A stretch of DNA of 64,000 bases from Zeus faber (lineage: Eukaryota > Chordata > Actinopteri > Zeiformes > Zeidae): positions 23,023,047 through 23,087,046 of the forward strand of contig OY482848.1 in the NCBI GenBank assembly GCA_960531495.1. The letters are read 5' to 3'. Below the pieces are notes generated by a model. That model made no database searches and was not told the origin of the DNA. It was given only the letters and a program-made list of their open reading frames with translations. Made by a program: the position numbers and the translations under genes. Within the stretch, counting starts at the first letter, position 1. Every line of letters begins with the position of its first letter. Below are positions 1-10,934 of the stretch, piece after piece.

Positions 1-154
1 CAGCCATTACATGACGCTTACTCAAAGGCTGTAAACGGGAACAGTAAACATTTAAGATACTGTGTCTTTTGTTTTTCACTGTGTTAAGTTGGATACAGAA
101 GTGATAGGGGCAGAGGTGACCTTAATAAACTGAATATAGACTGATAACACTCAC

Positions 155-3100
155 TGTAACGGTCTGCTCTCCTGATGGACGGGGTGGGAATCCATGATGG
201 ACTGCACTGAGACGAAACGTTCATAGTATTCTAACATGTGTCGAATCTTCTCTAATGGCACACTGTGCTTGGTGCGTCTGTGCACACGGACAGACAGGTG
301 GATAAAACAGACATTAGGTGTTACAAAATGTTAATTAATGATTAAAGATATATATATATAAAATGTCTTCCCAATATCAACTAGATTCTCACCTCACCAG
401 TTCCCTGGGCTTTCTTTTCCACCAGGTGTCGGGCTCTCGGAACAACACCTTGTAGTGGTGTTTTAGCGCCTAGGAAAGATACACTGATCAAGGTCTGTAC
501 GACCTGATTTTGTACGCTTAAATGACACGCGCTGTGACCAAGAGTCTCTTGGACGTGAATATGTAGTGTAACTGCTATACAGCGCCTCAAAACATCTTGC
601 TGTCTACAGGGACAGTATGGTCACAAGATGCGATCTGACAACAATTTCCTTTGCAATAACAATGTAATAACACAACTTTTGTTTGGATTTTAAAGACAGG
701 GGAGGGTCCTACAAATACCCAATATGTTTACCACTAGCCAGATATTTATATAATGTATGCCAGAAGAAGGTTGTTTAATCAACATACAAAAGGCGCTATA
801 TTAGGTACCAGAAATAATTTCCAATTATATATCCTAGCTGCAGATGGTATGCCAAAGTTGTTAGTTAATGCACAGAAACATAATGGTAGTTATTCTGTTT
901 TATATCTGGTACAGGGGAATTAGTCAAGATCGGATGCAACCGAAAACATGCTGTTTTCCTCGATAGTTGACTCACCTGGGCTACATAAGCCTTCATCTCC
1001 CAGCCATGCATGTTGGTATTGTCGATGATGATTGGGTTCGCACCATTCTCAAAAGCTTCTTTAGCTATGAAATGGAGATGACAGGAGATAGATAGCTTGA
1101 AACATGACATATCTGACTGTGAGTGTATTCTTGTGCAAGGCTTTCAATGATTTTTTTATATTTCTTATTAGATTGAGACGTCTGTTGCGTGTTAACCTCT
1201 CTTATGATTCCACTCATGAGCCTCTCCCAAAACAGAAGGGTCATAACGATATTCTCCATGGCGGTTAAAATAGTCGTCGGTACTCAATACAACTCCACCT
1301 GGGTTTTGCTCCAACATGGCCCTGCACAGACAGACACCACGCAACGTGCTTATTGAATGCATTTTTTGTGGATATATGCTTATGGAGGAAACAACAGAAC
1401 AGCATGAACACTATAAAAATAATTACCTGGCCAACGTTGACTTGCCAGATCCTGGAGCACCACGTAGCAGCACGAGGACCTTCCCTTCAAGACGCAGCCT
1501 GCTGTGTGGGATGAAGCCCTGTGCAGGAGGAGGGGGCAGGGCCCAGGACTGGGGAAATGTAGCGGTCAGTTTGTGAGGTGTTTGACTGGCTGGTTGGTGG
1601 GTCATCCAGTGTGAGACAGGCCTGGTTTGAGTGTCCCACGGTGATGGAAGGATAGCCACGGGAGTGATAAAAGTTGGCTGGTTTCCGCGGATTTGGGGTA
1701 AGAATGCTGGTGCCTCGAGGTTCCAAGAGGGTGACATATTGCCAGGTGGCTGCCAGGATTGTGCACCTTTCTTTGATCTTGTCCCCCCTGCCATCTCTCC
1801 AGGGGACATGGCCCCTGGGCTTTCTGAAGCTGCGCGAGGCTGGTCTTGCTTCTTATAAACCTGGAATGCTGAGGGGCGACCAGAAGCTGCAAGGTCCAGA
1901 GGAGGGTTCGGCTTGGTGGAAGCCGTTTCTGAGATCAGATGGGTGAAGTCTAGCACAGATTCCTTTGCCTTGAAGTCCTCTCCTTCCCAAGAACTCAGCT
2001 TGTCAAGTGGGGAGGAAGTCCCAGGTGTCTGTTCACCCAAGGCTATTCCTCCCGGGGATTGCCGCTTGTCAGAGATCCCTCTAGCTCCCGGATCCAGGCT
2101 TGACTGGAGCAGCTCAGGGAGGGCCTGCTGCACAACTGGGGGTGTCGGGAAAGAAGAGAGGGGGCCAGCATAGTCAGCAACTACCCCCTTACTCAGGTTC
2201 TTTTTATCCATTGGTTGTGATGTCAGTGTCTTTAGCCCTTCATCAATTAGAAGGTCTAACTCCACCGTCAGAGGGGACAAGGAAGACCGAAATGGTTTAG
2301 GGTGGTCTGGGTGTGCGCTGGGTTCGGAGTGGTGGGGAGCGAGGAGGGCTGCGGCGGTGAGCTCAAAGCCAGAGACATCAGGGGGTTGGGGGCCTGCAAC
2401 TTCAGCAGCAACTGAGAGCTCCAAAAGGGAGTCCATAGCATTTTCAGCTAGATTAGAAAAACACAAAGGGAAGAAAAGAAAGAGGAAGAGATAGCATGCG
2501 TCAGAGACAAACGACATAGAGTTAACAATCATTCTATTATTCTTCGGAGGTTGGAATTTAGAAGGAGGCTGTCCTTAGTAGCCAATGTGTATTGCATGAG
2601 GTAATACAATGACACAACAAGCACTAGGGATGAATTATATAATAAACTGAATGCTTATATAATAAACTGGCTGCATAAAGGCCCTGCACATGCCCGTCTT
2701 GTAATGACCTCATGGTTTCAAGTGGGGGCGCTTAAAAATGAAAACACTGTGTGTATTGGGTGATTTACACCAAAGTCTCAGAATTACATTGGAAACCACA
2801 ATGGTTTGGTTTTTTTAACATGTGGGTTTACCCTTGTCGTCACCGCATAAAGCTCATTTTATTTTCTTGAAAGCCAGCCACCATCTGATCGACTGATTTA
2901 ATCGTTGCCCGATCTTTGCATTCTTGCCAGGAACGGCGGACCCCGCCACCAACCACAGAAAAAGCATTTAGGGGAGCTCATGCCTCACGCAAATACATTG
3001 AATGGATGTTAAAAAGCAGCATCTTAAATAAAAGCATCAAATATGGGATCATATATTTGATTGCAAACAGAATAAGCGTGTAGATTACCACTTTGAACAT

Positions 3101-3995
3101 TTAGGCTCTTTTGACTTCTGTTGATGGAGGATGGATGGATGGAGTTGCATGACCTGATGGACCAACGTTTACGAGAACTTTTCAGACACTTCCAAACGGT
3201 TTACTTTCTGATTACTATTATCAGTATTGTTGTGTTTTGACAATCATATGATCTAGTTAATAGAGGGATGGATCACGTCTCAGCGACAGGATGTACCTGA
3301 GTCAAATACACTACTCCCCCCACACTTCAATGCTACCAACCATGTCTATTCAACTCCATTCTGCATTCTACATTCTGTGGCTTTTCATTCTTTTTTATAA
3401 ATTACTTTGAGCTATTTCCCACATTAATCTAACTATGAAGGAGAATACTTTTGCAACTTGTCCAACTTGGTGTTTTGTTTACAAGCCAAATGTACAACAG
3501 TTGGGGCACAAATTATGATTGGCCGAGAGGGAAAAATGCCTCTTTTTACCGGAAGACATTCCGTTATGTCTGTGGTGTTCTTTCGTAAGTTTATTGCTAA
3601 TTTCGCTTATTCAAATGGGTTAATACACATTGGTGAGTGGATCACGTTTGTCCCCCGGGCCGCCAGTCGAACTTGTTGCCCTGAACTATGCTAGCTGGTT
3701 AGCCCACTAGCTTCCAGACAAGTCGGTTAGCAAGTTGGCTAGCTGCCGTGTTGTTGTTACCTTTAAAATCACACTCGGAAAGCACGATGTAAATCACTTC
3801 GGGGTCCAAGTGGGAGAACATCTCCTGCATGTTCCTGACGATCGCCTCCTTGGCGGAGCTCGGCATGGAGGGTCCGTGGGGAAAGCTACCAGCCATGGCT
3901 CCCTCGGGTCCGTGTAGCCTGGAGCCACCGGCAGCCTGCTCTGACAGCCCGGGTACTCTGGCTGGACTCTGTCCGCTTCTCTTTTTCCGTGGCAT
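155..3995 (-). CDS. n4bp2: NEDD4-binding protein 2, 5' part (six coding exons; gene runs off the left edge)
   Basis: Coding pieces on the minus strand, in transcript order: 3995-3761, 2447-1427, 1321-1197, 1064-976, 469-393 and 277-155. All have GT-AG borders and the phases join without a break, giving about 556 residues. The first exon and the start of the second encode a CUE-like ubiquitin-binding segment (SHLDPEVIYIVLSECDF followed by AENAMDSLLEL). A long, low-complexity S/P-rich stretch follows, then a P-loop kinase domain: Walker A GAPGSGKS at about residues 408-415, then LSTDDYF, IIIDNTN and FREPDTWW in later exons. This is the polynucleotide-kinase-like domain of N4BP2. In the known family a C-terminal SMR nuclease domain follows; it would lie left of base 155. 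Start: the ATG at 3995-3993 has G at -3 and gives the family's MPRKK-like N-terminus. The last visible exon ends in phase 2 with a GTGAGT donor. The family acts on nucleic acid ends and binds BCL3/p300 and NEDD4. Confidence 0.93.
2448..3760 (-). other. n4bp2 intron 1
   Basis: The 1.3-kb intron lies between the CUE-containing first exon and the large second exon, with donor GTAACA at its upper end and acceptor TCTAG at its lower end. It is AT-rich with a short GGAT/GATG-rich patch near 3123-3142. I see no gene or clear mobile element in it. Confidence 0.7.
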
Positions 3996-4000
3996 CTCAT
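3794..4000 (-). other. Upstream out-of-frame ATG/uORF overlapping the n4bp2 start
   Basis: An ATG at 4000-3998 lies 5 nt before the n4bp2 start in another frame and opens a 68-codon frame overlapping the main reading frame. Its own context is weak (C at -3), so leaky scanning to the n4bp2 ATG is expected. It could dampen translation, but this rests on sequence alone. Confidence 0.4.
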
Positions 4001-4240
4001 GGGTTCTGATCAGCGGGTCAGCGGATCCATGGGCAGGCGGAGGAACGTCTGGAGGCTTAAAAACATGCTGTTGGATCTGCAGGAAGAGCCCAAATCTTGA
4101 AGGTTACTTTAGAGCGCAGCGCCCCGACCGGCGGCCTGGAGAACTGCCTCTTCTACGACTAACGGTCAAAAGTTTAAGGACACGCCCATTTTCCCAATTT
4201 TTTTTTTTTGAAATTTAAACAGTTCAAGTACAGTGAATAA

Positions 4241-4678
4241 TGTTAGAAATAATATGGCGCTTGTTAAAATAATATGGCGCCTCTGGTTGAAAACAGTTCT
4301 TTGTGACCAGTCGCACACGTATTCCCGGTACTTTTCCTATTGCGTGCATGTTGCTCATGCTCTTTTGCACGTACATAGTTCTTTGTGATCCATATGTCCT
4401 TTTGTGACCACTTGTGTACAATAGACTATATAAGGATCCAGGGAAGAAGGATCGGGGCTTCCACTGGCCGGGCTCAGACTTGGCCCTCGGACTTGGCTCG
4501 GACTTGGCTGAGCTCGGCTCCTGGAGCCCAGGCTCAGACTTCGCGAACTGAGCCTGCACTTATATCGGCAGTATCACCAATAAAGGACTGTATTTTGCCT
4601 CACATCCGTCTCCGTCTTTTGTGAAGAAGCTCCACACGTCAACCATCCTGGGAGGGATCCGCCGTTAGGATCCCAACA
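4241..4678 (+). repeat. 5' LTR of the endogenous retrovirus
   Basis: 438 bp, TGTTAG...CCAACA. It contains a TATATAA box at 4427-4433 and an AATAAA polyadenylation signal at 4579-4584, so a U3-R-U5 arrangement is plausible. Compared with the 3' LTR it has extra short blocks, one near 4495 and one of about 20 bp near 4608-4635, plus several substitutions. Confidence 0.9.
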
Positions 4679-4682
4679 GTTT

Positions 4683-4700
4683 TGGGGGCTCGTCCGGGAT
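4683..4700 (+). other. Retroviral primer-binding site (proline tRNA type)
   Basis: The 18 nt starting 4 bases after the LTR match the classic murine-leukaemia-type site complementary to the 3' end of tRNA-Pro (TGGGGGCTCGTCCGGGAT). This supports class I (gamma-like) affinity. Confidence 0.88.
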
Positions 4701-4950
4701 GTGTCGGATATTCTAGAGATTGACGGACAGAAAGCCGCCCCGGACTCCGCCTACTGATGACTCTGGTCGACCACATCTAAAGGTAAGCACGGGCCTGTTA
4801 CATCGAATCTGTGCAAATTGAACATATTCAAATTTAGAGTCGGAAGTAGATAATGGGTCCGGGAGAAAAAGTAAGAAAAGATTGAGATGGATGTGATGTA
4901 AATATAATGTATAGGTGACATAAGTAAAAGGTAAAATGGGTTTCAGGAAA

Positions 4951-5206
4951 CCTAATTTTCTGTAAAAATCTAGCAGTGGTTCGGCCAAGTATATTTTGAC
5001 GGAAATATATTACACGAGGGTTAGAGTCCCTCATGGAGAGCTGGGTTCGAATCCCGGGGAATTGAGAGACCCCTAATTTTCTGTAAAAATCTAGCAGTGG
5101 TTCGGCCAAGTATATTTTGACGGAAATATATTACACGAGGGTTAGAGTCCCTCGTGGAGAACTGGGTTCGAGTCCCGGGGAATTGAGAGACCCCAAATTT
5201 TCTGTA
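4951..5206 (+). repeat. Tandem duplication (121-bp unit) in the ERV leader
   Basis: Unit 1 is 4951-5071 and unit 2 is 5072-5192, almost identical, followed by about 14 bp of a third unit. Each unit contains a block resembling a tRNA T-arm / pol III B box (GGTTCGAATCCC in unit 1, GGTTCGAGTCCC in unit 2) preceded by a GGGTTAGAGTCCCTC stretch. No full tRNA cloverleaf is evident. Confidence 0.85.
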
Positions 5207-5503
5207 ACGTGGATAAAAAGGTTGAGTTCAACAATATGTCTGGAAAGGAACAGATGTTTTTAAATAAAAGGCAGAATCAAAAATGGCATAAATGTTTTCT
5301 CTCCCCCTCCTCAACTTGTCCATTACCCTTCTCCTCTCTCTCTCTTGGCGCTCTCGCCTTTAGACAGTCAGTACAGGACTGTCATCTGTCTGTCATAGTT
5401 AGTTATGTGTAAATGACTGTGTAGTGTTCATGTGTATGTGTCTGTGTAATATTCGTGTGTATGTGTAAATGATATCCCTTTACTTTCCCTGGATCTTACC
5501 TGC

Positions 5504-5761
5504 GTGGACCACGCATCGTACTATGGTACCCTAACTGTCCTGGTAGCCTCACCCTCCTCACAGATACAGGACCACGCTGGAGAAGCAAATCAACCCTCGG
5601 GTAAGGCTGTAAGAGTCTCCGACTGGGTCTGGCTGAAAGCGGTGAAAAGGAAGTGGACGGAGGCCAGGTGGACCGGACCGTTCCGAGTGGTCCAGACGAC
5701 CACCCACTCTGTATTAACCAATGTGTTGCTTTGCTCGTCCACGATGACTGCATCTAGTTGA
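5504..5761 (+). pseudogene. Retroviral pol remnant: integrase C-terminal domain fragment
   Basis: A short open stretch within the ERV reads as the SH3-like C-terminal domain of a gamma/epsilon-type integrase. A basic/aromatic segment is followed by the GPF version of the GPY/F motif, then a Val/Thr-rich strand. No integrase catalytic core, reverse transcriptase, protease or gag is recognisable upstream. A stop at 5759-5761 ends it. It is a relic and non-functional. Confidence 0.72.
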
Positions 5762-6084
5762 CCAGGGTTCAAGAGAGAAAGATCTAAACAGCAAAGTCAG
5801 CACACCTCGCATGAGGTTAAGAGCTAAAAAGCTGCGAGATCCAGTACCACACCCAGGGAGACATTGTTCCTAAGAAATTACTCTGTACTTTTGTTTGCTC
5901 TTTTATTGTAAATGGTCCAGGTGGTGAGTGAATGCCATCCGCACGTTCAGTAATACGGATGTTGGCAGGTTTTCCTGCCAAGACAAATGGGGTTTTCCCT
6001 GCCAATCACTCCTGGAGCCATGCATTGTCATTGTATTGTACTTTTTGATTACTGTTTTAGATTGACCTCATGTTTAATGAGGTC

Positions 6085-6093
6085 AAAAGGGGG
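6085..6093 (+). other. Polypurine tract of the ERV
   Basis: AAAAGGGGG, two bases before the 3' LTR, is the expected plus-strand primer site for reverse transcription. Confidence 0.85.
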
Positions 6094-6095
6094 AT

Positions 6096-6506
6096 TGTTA
6101 GAAATAACATGGTGCTTGTTAAAATAATATGGCGCCTCTGGTTGAAAACAGTTCTTTGTGACCAGTCGCACATGTATTGTTTCCAGTACTTTTCCTATTG
6201 CGTGCATGTTGCTCATACTCTTTTTTGCACGTACATAGTTCTTTGTGATCCATATGTCCTTTTGTGACCACTTGTGTACAATTGACTATATAAGGATCCA
6301 GGGAAGAAGGATCGGGGCTTCCACTGGCCGGGCTCAGACTTGGCCCTCCGACTTGGCTGAGCTCGGCTCCTGGAGACCAGGCTCAGACTTTGCGAACTGA
6401 GCCTGCACTTATATCGGCAGTATCACCAATAAAGGAATCTATTCTGCCTCACATCAGCTCCACACATCAACCATTCTGGGAGGCATCCGCCGTTAGGATC
6501 CCAACA
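6096..6506 (+). repeat. 3' LTR of the endogenous retrovirus
   Basis: 411 bp, collinear with the 5' LTR. TATATAA lies at 6287-6293 and AATAAA at 6428-6433. It lacks two short blocks present in the 5' LTR and differs by scattered substitutions, so the insertion is not very recent. Confidence 0.9.
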
Positions 6507-6739
6507 ATAACCTGATATGGTATGAAGGAAAGCAGTAAACTGCCAGAGGTTAAAAAGATAAAATACAGTTTTAAAGGTTTTGGTTACCGAAAACTGAAAG
6601 ATAATGTAAATTTCAGAGTTATAGAAAATGCCTTTTTCAGGGAACAAGTAATGGGTTAACAACTTACAGCTTTTCTGCAGCAATGGAAGTAAATTAAGGT
6701 TTAAAAGTTGATATAAACAATTCCTACAGGCATCCCAAC

Positions 6740-7543
6740 TTTTGTTGATTACTTACAAACACTCTGGCCATATAAAAGCAGTGTTGGAACAGACTGTTAT
6801 TACACCCTCTGAAGCATTATTTGGACAATATCGCACAGCAGGAAGTAGTACATTGCGATCACAATTCATCATAAAATGATTGGCGAAGACAGACAGACCA
6901 TCATAACCCTTAAAAGTGTAGGTCTTTCCTTGAGAGAATTTGCAAAGAAAGCCAAGGTGTCAGTCAGTACAGTTTCCTACACCATCAAAAGGCACTTGGA
7001 AACTGGAGGAAACTCTTGACAGGAAGATGTCTGGCAGACCCAAAGCCATAACAGAATCAGAGGACAAGTTTCTGAGAGTGAACAGCTTGCGTGAGAGGCA
7101 GCTCACAGGACAACAGCTTCAAGCACAGCTCAACACTGCTCCAAGTAAGCAAGTCTCAGTTTCAACTGTGAAGAGACTTGGAGCTGCAGGTTTGACAGGT
7201 GGAGTGGCAGTAAGAAAACCACTGCTAAGACAGCAAAATAAGAAAGAGGCTTGTCTGAGGCATGAAGCACCGTCAGTCACTACTGAGGAGTAGAAGGTCT
7301 TATGGACCGATTAATCTAAATTTTAAATCTCTGGTTCATCACGCAGGGTTTTTGTACGCCCTCAAGTCGGCAAAAGGGTGGTTCCTCTGTGTGACACCAA
7401 CTATCAAACATGGCGGACGAAGCGTGATGCTCCGAGGCACTTTTGTTGGATCCAGAGTCGTCGACATGCACAGAGTGACCGGCACCCTGAACCAAAAGGG
7501 CTACCACAGCATTTTGCCGCTCGATGCAATACCCTCTGGATAG

Positions 7544-7545
<2 letters not shown>
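6740..7545 (+). pseudogene. Tc1-like transposase fossil (family A), frameshifted and internally deleted
   Basis: From an ATG at 6876 the sequence reads as a Tc1-type N-terminal helix-turn-helix (GLSLREFAKKAKVSVSTV). It then shifts frame into the second DNA-binding half with a GRPK AT-hook-like motif and QLTGQQLQAQLN. Most of the DDE catalytic domain is deleted; a late fragment (TIKHGGRSVMLRG) reappears at 7396-7434. Upstream bases from about 6740 probably belong to the same element. Clear terminal inverted repeats were not found. Confidence 0.7.

Positions 7546-7546
<1 letters not shown>

Positions 7547-7579
<33 letters not shown>
7547..7579. repeat. (TA)n microsatellite
   Basis: An uninterrupted TA run directly abuts the left end of the next Tc1-like element, consistent with preferred insertion into TA. 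Confidence 0.9.
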
Positions 7580-7580
<1 letters not shown>

Positions 7581-9007
7581 TAACAAAAAGTTAGGGATAT
7601 TCGGCTTTCGGGTGAAATTTCAGGATGAACCTTAAATGCACTATAACCTTTACAGGTGAACTTTATTTTACCTTCTTTAAACTTTTGAATGCACATGTCC
7701 AACTGTTCAATGTTTCAGTACTTTTTGCACAACTTGCTGTTCTCTAACAAGACGCTGAACGGCAAAATTCACAACAGGTGTTTGATCCATGAATCGACCA
7801 ATACATTTCTGGTTCAACTAGAATTGGTATTTAAACAGTCCTCTTCATCATGCTGTTCACATTTTGACGTCATGAGACCAAGACGACACCTAACAACAGA
7901 TCAACAGTACCTCGCCATTGAGGCTTCAAACAGGATGTTCTCAGAGGGAAGTGGCTAGTGAGCTTAGAGTGTCACAGAGTGTCACCGGCAGGTTGCAACA
8001 GATATAGAGAGACTGGAAGAGTCACAGAAAGGTATGGAAGTGGACGTCCTTTGGCCACATCCCACACTGATGAGCGCTTCATTGTGAACAGTGCCCTGCG
8101 GAACCGGATGATGAATGCCACTCAACTCCAGGCACATTTAAGGGAGGTGAGAGGCACCCAAGTGTCACGTCAGACCATTCAAAACTGGTTCCATCAGCGT
8201 GGTCTGCATGCTAGACGACCTGCAAGGGTACCTGACCACACCACCAGGCACAGGCATCATCGTCTTGCACAGTACCAGGGAGCATTTACGCTGGACGAGG
8301 GACCAGTGGCCTCAGTGCTGTTCTCTGATGAAAGTCTATTCACGTTGAGCAGAAATCATGGCCGCCAACGATGTTGAGGATGTCAAGGAGAGCGCTATGC
8401 ATCAGCCACTGTTGTCTCCAGACGAGCCTTTGGTGGTGGTGTTACACTGTGGGCAGGTGTGTCTAGTCAATACATACCTGCCCTACACTTTGTGAATGGT
8501 ACAGCCCATACTACCTGAATAACATCAATAATCAAGTCATTGTGCCCCTGCATGAACAACACAGGCCTCATTTCATCTTCATGGACGACAATGCTCCAGC
8601 TCATCGAGGTCGCATCATTAGGGAACGGCTGCTGGAGACTGGGGCACCTCAAATGGAGTGGCCTGCACTTTCTCCAGACCTGAATCCCATAGAAAACCTA
8701 TGGGATCAGCTGAGTCGCTGTGTAGAGGCTCGTAACTCTGTACCCCAGAACCTCAATGACGTGAGGGCCGCCCTTCAAGAAGAGTGGGGGGCCAGGCCTC
8801 AGCAGACAATAAGTCGACTTGTGAACAGCATGAGACGTCGTTGTCAAGCTGTAATTGATGCTCAAGGGCACATGACAAGTTATTGAGACGTGGACATTTT
8901 TTGTTGTGGTATATCCACCACTGTTGTTGGCTTTTGTTTCAATAAATTGTTTGAGATGAGGAAATAAATTTCACCCGAAAGCCAAATATCCCTAACTTTT
9001 TGTGAGT
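7579..9007 (+). mobile_element. Tc1-like DNA transposon (family B), copy 1
   Basis: It is bounded by ~42-bp terminal inverted repeats (7579-7620 and 8966-9007) sharing the core ACAAAAAGTTAGGGATATT and GGCTTTCGGGTGAAATTT, and sits in TA-rich DNA. It contains a transposase pseudogene on the plus strand. A second copy of the same family lies in inverted orientation at 15627-17218. Confidence 0.9.
7871..8886 (+). pseudogene. Tc1-like transposase pseudogene (family B, copy 1)
   Basis: It starts MRPRRHLTTDQQ and breaks frame near 7945. It continues through the DNA-binding domain with a GRP motif (SGRPLATSHTDERF), then DDE-domain signatures: DESLFTLSRN near 8328, FMDDNAPAHRG near 8580 and SPDLNPIENLWDQL near 8673. 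Frameshifts near 7945 and 8375 and a stop at 8376 make it inactive. The end at 8886 gives the family's QGHMTSY tail. Confidence 0.88.
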
Positions 9008-9019
9008 TGTGTATATATA

Positions 9020-10850
9020 CACACAAACGCTCTCTGTTAGACCTTAGCGCAGCATTCGGTACTGTTGACCACCACATATTAATCCACAGGCTAAAACACC
9101 AGGTGAGCATTTCTGGGACTGCATTGGAGTGGTCCTCCTCCTATCTCACAGATAGGACACTCTCTGTCTCTTTGGACACTGCTGCTGTCATGTGGCGTCC
9201 TCCAGGGTTCGGTTTCGGGGCCAATTTTATTCTCCATATACATATCCATGGTTCCACTAGGATAGATTATCAGTAGTTTCAGCAAAATCTCCTATCATTC
9301 GCATGATGATGACATCCAGTTATATTTCTCCTTCAAACCTGATGAATGTGATAGACTTTCTTGATTGACTGATTGACTGTTTGATTTAAATTGTGAACTG
9401 GATGGCAAATAATTTCCTGCAGCTAAATGCAGATACAACTGATGTCTTGATTATTGATCCTTATAACCTTCACTCAGTGATCAAGCCAAACCTCGATGCC
9501 TTATCCTTGTCTTCTCGGTCTAGTCTACGTAATGTTGGTGTGATTTTTCACCGTTCCATGAGTTTTGATGCCCATATTAGGACGCTGACACAATCATGTT
9601 TCTTTCAACAAAGAAACACAGCCAAACTTGTGTTAAGATCTGAAATGGAGATGCAAAATCCTGCTTTTATCTCATCACGTCTTGACTACTGTAATTATCT
9701 TTTTATCTGCCTTAATAAATCTTCCCTGGACCGTTTACAAACCGCCCAAAATGCTGCTGCTCGGTTTGTATTTTCATCCAACAGATAGTCACACATTACA
9801 CCTATTTTAACCTCTCTGCACTGGCTTCCAGTTAATTTAAGAGTTCATTTTAAAATCTTGGTGCTCACGTATAGAGCCCTACAGGGCCAGGCGCCACATT
9901 ACATCATGGACCTCCTGCAGTTACCCACACATCAGGAGCCCATCTCTTAGGTCCCCTGACCAGGGTCTTCTAAGTGTCCCTCCGACATGCTTTAAGACTC
10001 AGGAGATGGTGCTTTCCAGTCGGCAGCACCTAAACTTTGGGACGGTTTCTCAATGAATCTGAGGTCTCTGCACTGGCCTCTTTTCAAAAGCAGTTCAAAA
10101 GATCTATCTGTTCAGACAGGCTTTTAGGTAGTATGTTTTTTTTAATGTTTAAACTTGTCTGTCTCCCTTGTGTGTTTTAGCTTTGTTTTTATCTTTCTTT
10201 TTATTCATTTGATTGTAATTACTTGTGTGTTTTATCTTTTTTTTAATCTCTGATTTTATTAATTTGATTGTATTTACTTGTGTGTTTTATCTGTTTTTAT
10301 CTTGATTTTATTCAATTGATTGTATTTACTTGTGTGTTTTATCTGTTTTTATCTTGATTTTATTCATTTGATTGTATTTACTTGTGTTTTTATCTTGATT
10401 TTATTCAATTGAGTGTATTTACTTGTGTGTTTTTATCTTGATTTTATTCAATTGATTGTATTTACTTGTGTTTTATCTGTTTTTATCTTGATTTATTCAA
10501 TTGATTGTATTTACGTGTGTGTTTTATCTGTTTTTATCTTGATTTTATTCATCTGATTGTATTTACTTGTGTGTTTTTATCTTGATTTTATTCAATTGAT
10601 TGTATTTACTTGTGTGTTTTATCTGTTTTTATCTTGATTTTATTCATTTGATTGTATTTACTTGTGTTTTTTTTCCTTGATTTTATTCAATTGATTGTAT
10701 TTACTTACGTGTTTTTATCTTGATTTTATTCAATTGATTGTATTTACGTGTGTGTTTTATCTGTTTTTATCTTTGGTATTATTTGCTTGTCCAGCACTTT
10801 GTGACTGGTGTCTGTGAAAGGTGCTTTATAAATAAACGTTACTTATTTAC
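9020..10850 (+). mobile_element. L2-like LINE, 5'-truncated, with reverse-transcriptase remnants
   Basis: Near 9037 the frame reads [14 protein letters not shown], matching the RT active-site block (usually DLSAAFDTVDH) of L2/CR1-type LINEs. It is followed by [15 protein letters not shown] and, after frame breaks, by the C-terminal region (SRLDYCNYLF, LDRLQTAQNAAARF, then LTSLHWLPV near 9810). The 3' end reads GTGAAAGGTGCTTTATAAAT at 10815-10834, the usual L2-type terminus. No endonuclease domain is present, so the copy is 5' truncated and degraded. Confidence 0.8.
10180..10790 (+). repeat. AT-rich minisatellite in the LINE 3' tail
   Basis: About a dozen imperfect units of roughly 40-55 bp, built on TTGATTTTATTCAATTGATT plus GTATTTACTTGTGTGTTTTA and ATCTGTTTTTATC, lie inside the 3' UTR of the L2-like element before its conserved terminal block. 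Confidence 0.85.
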
Positions 10851-10899
10851 GCCGAGTTGGTCAGGGGTTTATCCTCGGCAAGATAATGACCCCAAACAC

Positions 10900-10901
10900 A
10901 C

Positions 10902-10934
<33 letters not shown>

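Larger units (their letters stand above)
4241..6506 (+). mobile_element. Internally deleted endogenous retrovirus (gamma/epsilon-like), 2.27 kb
   Basis: Two similar LTRs (4241-4678 and 6096-6506), both beginning TG and ending CA, flank about 1.4 kb. A 4-bp duplication ATAA sits immediately outside each end (4237-4240 and 6507-6510), as expected of retroviral integration. A primer-binding site follows the left LTR and a polypurine tract precedes the right LTR. The interior is far too short for gag-pol-env; only a remnant of the integrase C-terminus is recognisable. The copy cannot be autonomous. It lies about 240 bp upstream of the n4bp2 start codon, in the interval between divergent n4bp2 and pds5a. 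Confidence 0.9.

Noticed and set aside
5019..5062. Possible tRNA gene in the ERV leader
   Set aside because: Only a T-arm/B-box-like block is present. No A box at the right distance and no cloverleaf could be drawn.
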